5,567 nucleotides of DNA from an uncultured Atopobium sp. GTDB taxonomy: Bacteria; Actinomycetota; Coriobacteriia; Coriobacteriales; Atopobiaceae. The notes below the pieces were generated by a model, which worked only from the letters and a program-made list of their open reading frames with translations, had not been told where the DNA came from and ran no database searches. Location of the stretch: positions 1-5,567 of the forward strand of contig USKU01000078.1 in NCBI GenBank assembly GCA_900555335.1, in the 5' to 3' direction. Positions 1 through 5,077 of the stretch are shown in pieces. The first letter of the stretch is position 1, and each line of letters opens with the position of its first letter. The translations under genes were made by a program, and so were the position numbers.

Positions 1-203
1 GCTTCTTGGGACGCTGAGACATATTCCGTTGCATTTTCTTCCCCGTGGGCAGCAAGATCTGGGACCAGATAGCGCAGGTCATCACCCATGTTATTCACAA
101 GAACTGTCTTCATTCCCTCTGCAGACGAGAGCATGGGATGAATTAGCAACACAGTAGGTATGGTTTGGGTGCAAGTTTCCGGCTCAATGAGGTGCATCTT
201 CAT
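1..203 (-). CDS. alpha/beta-hydrolase-like protein, N-terminal part only (gene runs off the left edge)
   Basis: This is an open frame on the minus strand starting with ATG at 203-201. A consensus GGAGG (complement 210-214) lies six bases ahead, which fixes the start; a second in-frame ATG two codons on is less well placed. Sixty-seven codons are visible. A hydrophobic strand followed by a turn reads PTVLLIHPMLSSAEGM, and further on comes MGDDLRYLVPDLAAHGE. This pattern matches the first strands of the alpha/beta-hydrolase fold: the residues after the first core strand normally form the oxyanion hole, and the 'VPDLAAHGE' segment is the usual second landmark. The common HG of the oxyanion loop is HP here. 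The catalytic Ser, Asp/Glu and His would lie beyond the window, so activity and substrate cannot be judged. There is no signal peptide, so it is probably cytosolic. It follows the 476-residue gene on the same strand after 137 bases, probably from its own promoter. Confidence 0.72.
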   Translation of the reverse strand, partial: MKMHLIEPETCTQTIPTVLLIHPMLSSAEGMKTVLVNNMGDDLRYLVPDLAAHGEENATEYVSASQE

Positions 204-209
204 GACAAT

Positions 210-296
210 CCTCCATTTGTTGTTCACCTGCGATTATATTCCTGCTTGGCGCGCAGATTTGCTGTTTGTTCACCAAAGCTGACATTTTCTGTGAAC
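210..296 (-). promoter_or_regulatory. possible promoter with GTTCAC half-sites ahead of the hydrolase gene
   Basis: Read on the minus strand, a perfect TATAAT box lies at complement 233-238, about 30 bases ahead of the hydrolase ATG. That would give a leader of roughly 20-25 bases carrying the GGAGG at complement 210-214. No good -35 box stands 16-18 bases further upstream; the hexamer there is CAAATC. On the plus strand the 9-mer TTGTTCACC occurs at 220-228 and again at 266-274, on either side of the -10 box, and the inverted half GTGAAC lies at 291-296. A weak -35 with repeated half-sites around the -10 suits a regulated promoter, but this is inference. Confidence 0.4.
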
Positions 297-340
297 GGTA
301 GGGATGGATCTGTGAGGGATGTCCGGGAGGGGGCCGAGAT

Positions 341-1771
341 TTATTTCTGTTCTCGCATTAAATCAAGAAACGCATCAGGTGCATTACTGGTTGAATTCCA
401 AATCTTTGGAAAGCCCCATGCTGTCAGAAGTCTCATAACTGATGGAAAGTTCTCTGGGTATGTATTATGTCCAGCATTCGATAGGCTGCCATGCCCAGAA
501 ATCGTCTCAAATTCCCATGTAAATGGAGGTCTGCCATTAGTTGGAATAGACTCATAGGTATTCTTCCAGTTAAGAATTCCGGCATCTAAAAATCCACCTA
601 ATAATTCACATGACGGTTTGTAGTTTGACCTACATTCTTCGTAGGACACATCATCTGGCCAGTATCCATACCAATCAAGGAGACCAATAGACTGTTCTGG
701 TTTCTCGCCAATTTTATAGAATCCATACCGCCCTGCACCACAACAGCCATCTCTTCGACTGTGTCGTTCAATTCTCAAACAAATATTTTGGTTTGGCGTA
801 TCGCCAACATGTATCAAGAATGATAGTTGCGAACTAGTAAGTAGCAGTGTTCTTTGTTTTTCTTCTTCAGGGGTTGTATTAAGCCATGGAAGTAGTGACA
901 AGATAGTCTCATGCTCCGCTTCAGATTGCCCCCAACCCTCAAAGTTCCTGCCGTGGTTATTGCGTACATACATGCGCTTAATAACATATGGTGAAAAAAC
1001 CTTTTGGCACCTAAAGTTATGAATCAACTCTCTACTCATTACAATTCTAATGAGCCCTCGTGAACCTCTATGCTTGCCTAGTACAGCTATTTTTTCGTAT
1101 CCATCGCCCCATTGAACTGGAAGACAATAAACCTTTGTTCCAGGAGAAAAATGTCGCGTCCCATGAACAACGGTATGATCTTCTCCAAAAGGATGTTCGT
1201 CAATTACGTTACCAACCAGACACCAAATCCATTCTGGGAGTTTATTTGTTTCTACAAAATCCCAGTAATCTCCTTCTGTGCTCGGAGTAGTTTTCTTTTT
1301 TCTACGGCCAAAGTCATAGTCTGGTCTGAACATTTTCTTGATATCATCCAATTTGAATAGACATCTATCAAGAAGAGAACTTTCCGCTGCAGTATAGAGA
1401 AGTCCAACCCCTTTAGGATCTTCGGTAACGCACTTGGTGATGATTGCATAGATGCATTCTTTGTTTAAAACAAGCTCGTTAATACTAGAAAGTAATTCAG
1501 CGTCGTCTCTAATATCTATGCCATAGTTATCAAGAATTTTTTGATAGTTACGAGCGCTCTCTTGTTCGCATATTTCGGAATTAAATAAACAAGCAAATTT
1601 TTCCAGCACTCCAGGAATTTGATAATGGGGTATGTCAAACGGCGTGTCGAATAAGCTTACGTTGTTGTCGATGTAGTCGCAAAAATCGTGTAGTTCAACA
1701 AAATGCCCAGACCAGGAATTAGTTGTTGCAAGGAACCAGCCAGCTAAATCTGTTAAGTTCTGTACATACAT
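341..1771 (-). CDS. uncharacterised 476-residue cytosolic protein, probably accessory
   Basis: This is a complete frame with ATG at 1771, preceded six bases away by GGGAG (complement 1778-1782), and a TAA stop at 343-341. I do not recognise the family. The protein shows no signal peptide or membrane segment. It falls into three parts. Residues 1-147 are mainly helical and acidic. A basic linker at about 148-168 contains GRRKKK. Residues 170-270 form a compact segment rich in aromatics and glycine, including LPEWIWCLVGN, GTRHFSPGTKVYC and WGDGYEKIAVLG, which reads like a small beta domain. From 305 to 476 there is a third region with RRDGCCGAGRYGFY and GLLDWYGYW. There are 14 cysteines, but no clear zinc-binding pairs. 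A sampled 60-base line in the middle is 40% G+C, against 57% in a line of pepF, which suggests horizontal acquisition. It is divergent from the pepF cluster. The modular look is reminiscent of immunity or defence-associated orphan proteins, but no partner toxin or nuclease is visible, so I assign no function. Confidence 0.85.
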   Translation of the reverse strand: MYVQNLTDLAGWFLATTNSWSGHFVELHDFCDYIDNNVSLFDTPFDIPHYQIPGVLEKFACLFNSEICEQESARNYQKILDNYGIDIRDDAELLSSINELVLNKECIYAIITKCVTEDPKGVGLLYTAAESSLLDRCLFKLDDIKKMFRPDYDFGRRKKKTTPSTEGDYWDFVETNKLPEWIWCLVGNVIDEHPFGEDHTVVHGTRHFSPGTKVYCLPVQWGDGYEKIAVLGKHRGSRGLIRIVMSRELIHNFRCQKVFSPYVIKRMYVRNNHGRNFEGWGQSEAEHETILSLLPWLNTTPEEEKQRTLLLTSSQLSFLIHVGDTPNQNICLRIERHSRRDGCCGAGRYGFYKIGEKPEQSIGLLDWYGYWPDDVSYEECRSNYKPSCELLGGFLDAGILNWKNTYESIPTNGRPPFTWEFETISGHGSLSNAGHNTYPENFPSVMRLLTAWGFPKIWNSTSNAPDAFLDLMREQK

Positions 1772-1786
1772 AGACGTCTCCCAAAT

Positions 1787-1850
1787 AGTGAATTCACTTA
1801 AGCCAAAACAACAATCACTTAATGCGGTCTACTATCTGCGCACATTAAGT
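1787..1850. promoter_or_regulatory. cluster of palindrome and ACTTAA motifs just upstream of the 476-residue gene, possible operator
   Basis: A perfect 12-base palindrome AGTGAATTCACT lies at 1787-1798, directly ahead of the ribosome binding site of the minus-strand gene. TCACTTAA occurs at 1794-1801 and again at 1815-1822, 21 bases apart, or about two helical turns. The second copy is also half of an inverted repeat, with ACTTAATG at 1817-1824 facing CATTAAGT at 1843-1850. Such evenly spaced, mixed-orientation half-sites close to a start codon are what a repressor-binding region looks like. No convincing sigma-70 promoter could be fixed here, and the motifs are short enough to arise by chance in AT-rich DNA. 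Confidence 0.3.
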
Positions 1851-1956
1851 CCAATTTGTGATTCAACTTTCAGCAAGTTTAATAGGAGACGAAATTTTAA
1901 CTGTCCAGTGTATTACCCACATAGCTTGCCGCATGAGTACCATACTCCTGCAAAGT

Positions 1957-1994
1957 TACGTACAGATGTACATAGCCTGTCCTCGCTATATAAA
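1957..1994 (+). promoter_or_regulatory. possible pepF promoter overlapped by a short dyad
   Basis: TGTACA at 1967-1972, a 16-base spacer and TATAAA at 1989-1994 form a plausible but weak sigma-70 promoter pointing towards pepF. It would leave a leader of about 145 bases. The -35 element sits in a dyad: TACGTACA at 1957-1964 and TGTACATA at 1967-1974, separated by GA, pair with a single mismatch. A protein bound there would block the -35 box. Another -10-like hexamer, TATACT at 2040-2045, has no partner at the right distance. Both assignments are inference from short motifs. Confidence 0.3.
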
Positions 1995-2130
1995 ATCTTG
2001 CTGATATGAGACACTAAGTAGCGTTAAATAGTCGTGCTGTATACTCAGGATTATGTGAAGTTTGAACGCTCACATTTTGTGGACGTAACTTCTCCACTGA
2101 TGACAACAGGACAGCATACTGACCCGGTCA

Positions 2131-2141
2131 AGAAAGGAAGG
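2131..2141 (+). promoter_or_regulatory. ribosome binding site that decides the pepF start
   Basis: The purine run AGAAAGGAAGG contains AAGGA about six bases ahead of ATG 2145. The alternative in-frame GTG at 2034 has no such site. The 37 residues it would add do not look like an oligoendopeptidase N-terminus, whereas the product from ATG 2145 begins right before the family's usual opening, a charged stretch ending in WDLSSMFPS. Confidence 0.7.
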
Positions 2142-2144
2142 CTC

Positions 2145-3938
2145 ATGGCATACGAGTCTCGTGAAGAAATTGACAGCAAATATAAGTGGGATTTGTCCTC
2201 AATGTTTCCTAGTGATGAGGCATTTGAGGCTGGGCTTGAGGAGCTTAAGGCTTACTGCCCAAAGCTGCTTGCGTTCAAGGGCAAGATTTCTACCTCTGCT
2301 CAGGCTCTTCTGGAGTTTCTGCAGCTTGAGGATCAGATGACCCTTCTGCTCTACAAGATTATCAACTACGCTGAGCGCAAGAGCGATGAGGATACCCGCG
2401 TAGCCAAGTATCAGGCATACGTTGCAAACGCTACCAGCGCATATACGCAGGTTGGCGAGGCAACTTCTTGGTTTGCCGCAGAGCTTCTTGCAATTCCAGC
2501 AGAATCTGTCGAGAAGTTCTATGCAGAGGTTCCAGCTCTTGAGTTTTATCGTCGTAAGCTCAACAAGATCTTGAACCAGCGTGAGCACACCCTTTCTGCT
2601 GAGGAAGAGGCTCTTTTGGCACGTGCTGAAGAGCTTGCTGTTCAGCCAACCAACATCTTCTCCATGTTTGATGACGCGGACCTTACCTTCGATGACGCAA
2701 TTGATTCCGAAGGCAAGACTCATAAGCTGACCAGCGGTTCATTTGTTCCTCTGCTGATGGATGCTGACCGCGTCCTGCGCGAGTCCGCATTTAAGCAGCT
2801 CTACAGCCGCTTTGGCGAGTTCCGTAACACTTCCGCTGCAATTCTGACCAGCCAAGTCAAGAACCTGCAGTTCTTCTCGTCATCTAGAAAGTATGCAAGC
2901 TCCCTTGAGGCTGCTCTTGCAGAGAACGAGATTCCTGTTGAGGTCTACAACAACCTCATCGATGCAGTTCACCAGAACTTCCCAGCGTTCTACAAGTACG
3001 TTGACCTGCGCAAGCGCGTCATGGGCTTGGATGAGCTGCACTTCTGGGATGTCTACACTCCTCTTGTTGACGATGTTGACATGAAGTTTACCTACGAGGA
3101 GGCTTGCGACCTTATTGTTAAGGCGCTGGCACCTATGGGCGAGGAGTACGTCAGCCTGGTCAAGAAGGGTCTGGAGAGCCGTTGGGTTGACGTGTACGAG
3201 ACTCCAGGCAAGCGTTCTGGTGCCTACTCTGCAGGTGGCAAGGGCATGAACCCTGTTATGCTCCTCAACTTCCAGGGCGGCCTTGACGATGTCTACACCC
3301 TTATTCACGAGATGGGCCACTCCCTGCACACGTATTTCTCGTCCCACAACCAGGAGATTACCTACTCTGACTACTCCATCTTTGTTGCAGAGGTTGCATC
3401 TACCTGCAACGAGGCGCTGCTCTCGCACTACCTGCTTGAGCACGAGACCGATCCTGCTCGTCATGCATACATCCTCAACCATTTTCTTGAGGGCTTCCGC
3501 GGCACCATCTATCGACAGTGCATGTTTGCCGAGTTTGAGCGTGACATCAGCCAGATGAACGCTGACGGCGTGGCTCTGAACGCCGAGGTTCTTTCTGAGC
3601 GCTACGGCAAGCTTTGCGCAGAGTACTTTGGACCTGGCATTGAGCTGGACGAAGAGATCAAGCTAGAGTGGTCGCGCATCCCTCACTTCTACTACAACTT
3701 CTACGTCTATCAGTACTGCATTGGTTTCTCGGCAGCTATTGCCCTGTCTCAGCGTATCCTTTCTGAGGGCGAGCCTGCGGTCAAGGACTACATTGGCTAC
3801 CTGTCCGGCGGTTGCTCCAAGACTCCAATCGAGCTGCTCCGCGGCGCTGGCGTTGATATGGCCACTCCAGACCCCGTTAACGCTGCGCTCAAGTACTTCG
3901 GCGAGCTTGTCGACCAGCTTGAGCAGGAGCTCAACTAG
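2145..3938 (+). CDS. pepF: oligoendopeptidase F (M3 family zinc metallopeptidase)
   Basis: This 597-residue cytosolic peptidase is of typical length for PepF, which cleaves short oligopeptides internally during peptide use and protein turnover. The N-terminus with WDLSSMFPS and the helical N-terminal domain (roughly residues 1-190) precede the M3 catalytic domain (roughly 200-580). The zinc site is the HEMGH motif, with His388, Glu389 as catalytic base and His392. The third ligand is probably Glu416 in AEVAST, 28 residues after the first histidine, as expected for M3 enzymes. The SGAYSAGG segment before the zinc motif and the tyrosine-rich HFYYNFYVYQY at about 514-524 are also family landmarks; the tyrosines contact substrate and stabilise the transition state in relatives. 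All key residues are present. The gene leads a cluster: the glyoxalase-like gene begins 32 bases after its stop, with no terminator between. The identification is secure; the precise substrate range is not visible. Confidence 0.96.
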   Translation: MAYESREEIDSKYKWDLSSMFPSDEAFEAGLEELKAYCPKLLAFKGKISTSAQALLEFLQLEDQMTLLLYKIINYAERKSDEDTRVAKYQAYVANATSAYTQVGEATSWFAAELLAIPAESVEKFYAEVPALEFYRRKLNKILNQREHTLSAEEEALLARAEELAVQPTNIFSMFDDADLTFDDAIDSEGKTHKLTSGSFVPLLMDADRVLRESAFKQLYSRFGEFRNTSAAILTSQVKNLQFFSSSRKYASSLEAALAENEIPVEVYNNLIDAVHQNFPAFYKYVDLRKRVMGLDELHFWDVYTPLVDDVDMKFTYEEACDLIVKALAPMGEEYVSLVKKGLESRWVDVYETPGKRSGAYSAGGKGMNPVMLLNFQGGLDDVYTLIHEMGHSLHTYFSSHNQEITYSDYSIFVAEVASTCNEALLSHYLLEHETDPARHAYILNHFLEGFRGTIYRQCMFAEFERDISQMNADGVALNAEVLSERYGKLCAEYFGPGIELDEEIKLEWSRIPHFYYNFYVYQYCIGFSAAIALSQRILSEGEPAVKDYIGYLSGGCSKTPIELLRGAGVDMATPDPVNAALKYFGELVDQLEQELN

Positions 3939-3958
3939 GCGCGAGTTAGGCGTACAAC

Positions 3959-3966
3959 AAAGGAGG
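3959..3966 (+). promoter_or_regulatory. strong ribosome binding site of the glyoxalase-like gene
   Basis: AAAGGAGG is a near-perfect Shine-Dalgarno sequence four bases ahead of ATG 3971. An out-of-frame ATG at 3967-3969 is too close to the site to be used. The strength of this site suggests the gene is translated independently of pepF although probably transcribed with it. Confidence 0.8.
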
Positions 3967-3970
3967 ATGT

Positions 3971-4339
3971 ATGCAGGCACGTTTTGTTCATCGCTGCACC
4001 CATGTTTTGGATAACGAGAAAACCGTCGAGTTCTACAAGAAGGCTCTGGGATTTCGTGTTGATCGCGTTAAGGGACCAGAGGATGGTTCTTGGACCAATA
4101 CGTTTTTGGTAAACGATTGGTCTCCCTTTGAGCTGGAGCTCACCTGGAATCGTGGTTGGGTAGAGCCTTACGACAACGGTGGAAAAGACACGCACATTGC
4201 GTTCCGCGTCGATGATTTTGATGCCTTCCACGCGCTTCATGAGGAGATGGGCTGCATTGTTAAAGAGAACCCAAAGATGGGTCTCTACTTTATCGCAGAC
4301 CCTGATGGTTGCTGGATTGAGATTCTGCCAGAGAAGTAA
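3971..4339 (+). CDS. glyoxalase I-like VOC-superfamily metalloenzyme (lactoylglutathione-lyase type)
   Basis: This 122-residue protein has two beta-alpha-beta-beta-beta modules. Aligned by eye to the glyoxalase I of Escherichia coli as I remember it, all four metal ligands are in place: His7, Glu56 in LELTWN, His75 in DTHIAFRVDD and Glu117 in DPDGCWIEIL. The helix start VEFYKKALGF is also typical. Glyoxalase I converts the hemithioacetal of methylglyoxal and a thiol cofactor to an S-lactoyl thioester, detoxifying a by-product of glycolysis. The complete ligand set argues for a real enzyme rather than a binding-only member. The thiol used is unknown here, since many Gram-positive-type bacteria lack glutathione, and related VOC enzymes act on other substrates. 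Its stop codon lies two bases before the next start, so the two genes are almost certainly cotranscribed and probably translationally coupled. Confidence 0.88.
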   Translation: MQARFVHRCTHVLDNEKTVEFYKKALGFRVDRVKGPEDGSWTNTFLVNDWSPFELELTWNRGWVEPYDNGGKDTHIAFRVDDFDAFHALHEEMGCIVKENPKMGLYFIADPDGCWIEILPEK

Positions 4340-4341
4340 AC

Positions 4342-4977
4342 ATGACTGACTACGGTTTACTTGCAAAACAGATTGTCTCGCTTGCCGAGGTTGACACTCA
4401 CTGGCTACCGATGTTGTCCAATGTCGCCGCCCTTCTGTGGGACGCTCTCGACGACATCAACTGGGCAGGGTTCTACCTGGTAGATCCTGTGACGGTGACG
4501 GGCGAGGGGCCGGGTGCGGGCGCGGTGCCGGGTGCGGATGCGGACTCGGAGCCAAGTGCGGCCCCGAGCGTGGAGCCAGACGCGGCCCTGGGTGCGGAGC
4601 CGGACGTAGCCCCGGAGGCAGAGCCGGACGTAGCCCCAAGCGACCACGAGCCGCGCACTCCCGAGTTGCGCCTAGGACCGTTCCAGGGCAAAGTTGCTTG
4701 CGTGCGTATTCCCTTTGGTCGGGGAGTGTGCGGTACCGCCGCGGAAACAAAGACAAGTCAGCTGGTAGAGGACGTGCATCAGTTCCCGGGACATATTGCA
4801 TGCGACTCTGCATCAAACTCTGAGGTGGTCGTTCCTATCGTCAAGGATAACCAGGTAGTTGGCGTGCTGGATATTGATAGTCCGAGCGTGGCTCGATTCA
4901 CCCAGGAAGACCTCGCAGGTCTTGAGCAGGTGGTAAAAGCGCTTGAGAGCTGTGCGAATTTCTCGGACTTCCGTTAA
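4342..4977 (+). CDS. msrC: free-methionine-(R)-sulfoxide reductase (GAF-domain, fRMsr type) with a repeat-rich insertion
   Basis: This is a 211-residue cytosolic GAF-domain enzyme that reduces free methionine-R-sulfoxide, normally with thioredoxin as the electron source. The three family cysteines are present: Cys120 in ACVRIP, Cys130 in GRGVCGTAA and Cys154 in GHIACD. Their 10- and 24-residue spacing matches the E. coli enzyme as I remember it. Other hallmarks are WAGFYLVD (41-48), LGPFQGK (111-117), EDVHQFPGH and the closing GVLDIDSP. In ordinary members WxGFYL and LGPFQGK are separated by only about ten residues; here roughly 60 lie between. The extra part (about 50-108) is Pro/Ala/Glu/Asp-rich and built of 8-residue repeats, encoded by DNA far richer in G+C than the rest. 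The reading frame is intact on both sides, so it is an insertion, not a break. The start has only a weak GAGAAG site and probably depends on coupling to the upstream stop. The symbol msrC is given by family resemblance. Confidence 0.93.
   Translation: MTDYGLLAKQIVSLAEVDTHWLPMLSNVAALLWDALDDINWAGFYLVDPVTVTGEGPGAGAVPGADADSEPSAAPSVEPDAALGAEPDVAPEAEPDVAPSDHEPRTPELRLGPFQGKVACVRIPFGRGVCGTAAETKTSQLVEDVHQFPGHIACDSASNSEVVVPIVKDNQVVGVLDIDSPSVARFTQEDLAGLEQVVKALESCANFSDFR
4519..4638 (+). repeat. in-frame tandem 24-base repeat inside the methionine sulfoxide reductase gene
   Basis: Five degenerate 24-base units at 4519, 4543, 4567, 4591 and 4615 encode GAVPGADA, DSEPSAAP, SVEPDAAL, GAEPDVAP and EAEPDVAP, a pattern of roughly x-x-E-P-D-x-A-P. 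The last two share an identical 17-base core, gagccggacgtagcccc, at 4597-4613 and 4621-4637; a partial sixth unit follows. Bases 4543-4614 are about 76% G+C by my count, well above the surrounding gene. The unit is a multiple of three, so gain or loss of copies by slippage would keep the frame. The segment is expected to be a disordered acidic loop. Confidence 0.9.
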
Positions 4978-5008
4978 ATACGACTACAGAGCTAACATTT
5001 GGGTACAC

Positions 5009-5050
5009 AAATCATGTACGGGCAGGTTCGCTCGTGCATGATTTTTATTT
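5009..5050 (+). terminator. intrinsic terminator closing the pepF-glyoxalase-msrC cluster
   Basis: AAATCATGTACGGGC at 5009-5023 pairs over its full 15 bases with GCTCGTGCATGATTT at 5030-5044. There are two G-T wobbles, and the loop AGGTTC is six bases. The stem runs into a T-rich tail (TTTTT at 5042-5046, then ATTT). It lies 31 bases after the msrC stop and is a convincing Rho-independent terminator for plus-strand transcription. The opposite side has only a short A run, so it is weaker in the other direction. Confidence 0.85.
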
Positions 5051-5063
5051 ACACAGCATTCAC

Positions 5064-5070
5064 GGAGAGG
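5064..5070 (+). promoter_or_regulatory. ribosome binding site of the flavin reductase gene
   Basis: GGAGAGG sits seven bases ahead of ATG 5078 and fixes that start. Only 27 bases separate the end of the terminator from the start codon, leaving little room for a full promoter after the terminator. No convincing -35/-10 pair is seen there. Confidence 0.7.
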
Positions 5071-5077
5071 TCTGATT

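Larger units (their letters stand above)
1772..2144. other. divergent intergenic region between the 476-residue gene and pepF, no gene seen
   Basis: This 373-base stretch separates two divergently transcribed genes and must hold their promoters. It is AT-rich. A 73-codon open frame starting at a GTG at 1788 has no ribosome binding site and no protein-like composition, so I do not call it. The in-frame GTG at 2034 would extend pepF but is also rejected. What the stretch holds is a 12-base palindrome at 1787-1798, clustered ACTTAA motifs at 1794-1850, a TACGTACA-type dyad at 1957-1974, and one weak promoter-like arrangement facing pepF. Confidence 0.7.

Noticed and set aside
204..340. Terminator after the 476-residue gene
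   Set aside because: I looked for a hairpin with a T run on the minus strand and found only a six-base GTTCAC/GTGAAC pairing with a long loop and no T run, so no terminator is called.
165..557. Plus-strand open frame of 130 codons
   Set aside because: It starts at a TTG without a ribosome binding site, crosses the control region of the hydrolase gene and runs antisense into the end of the 476-residue gene; its composition is not protein-like.
1881..1900. AGGAGA motif that could be a ribosome binding site on the plus strand
   Set aside because: No ATG, GTG or TTG opening a meaningful frame follows at a usable distance.
1788..2009. Plus-strand open frame of 73 codons in the divergent intergenic region
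   Set aside because: It starts at a GTG inside the 12-base palindrome, has no ribosome binding site and shows no recognisable motif.
2034..2144. In-frame upstream extension of pepF from GTG 2034
   Set aside because: It has no ribosome binding site, while ATG 2145 has a good one and gives the normal family N-terminus and length.
2880..3482. Minus-strand open frame of 200 codons, and a similar one of 174 codons at 2199-2723
   Set aside because: Both lie wholly antisense to the certain pepF gene, have no ribosome binding site seen, and reflect its codon bias.
3935..4366. Minus-strand open frame of 143 codons
   Set aside because: It is antisense to the glyoxalase-like gene, whose four metal ligands show which strand is coding.
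4437..4823. Open frames on both strands through the GC-rich repeat (128, 119, 80 and 72 codons)
   Set aside because: The repeat lacks AT-rich stop codons in every frame, so long frames arise automatically. Their Arg/Gly/Pro-rich products are low-complexity shadows of the reductase frame, which alone carries conserved motifs on both sides.
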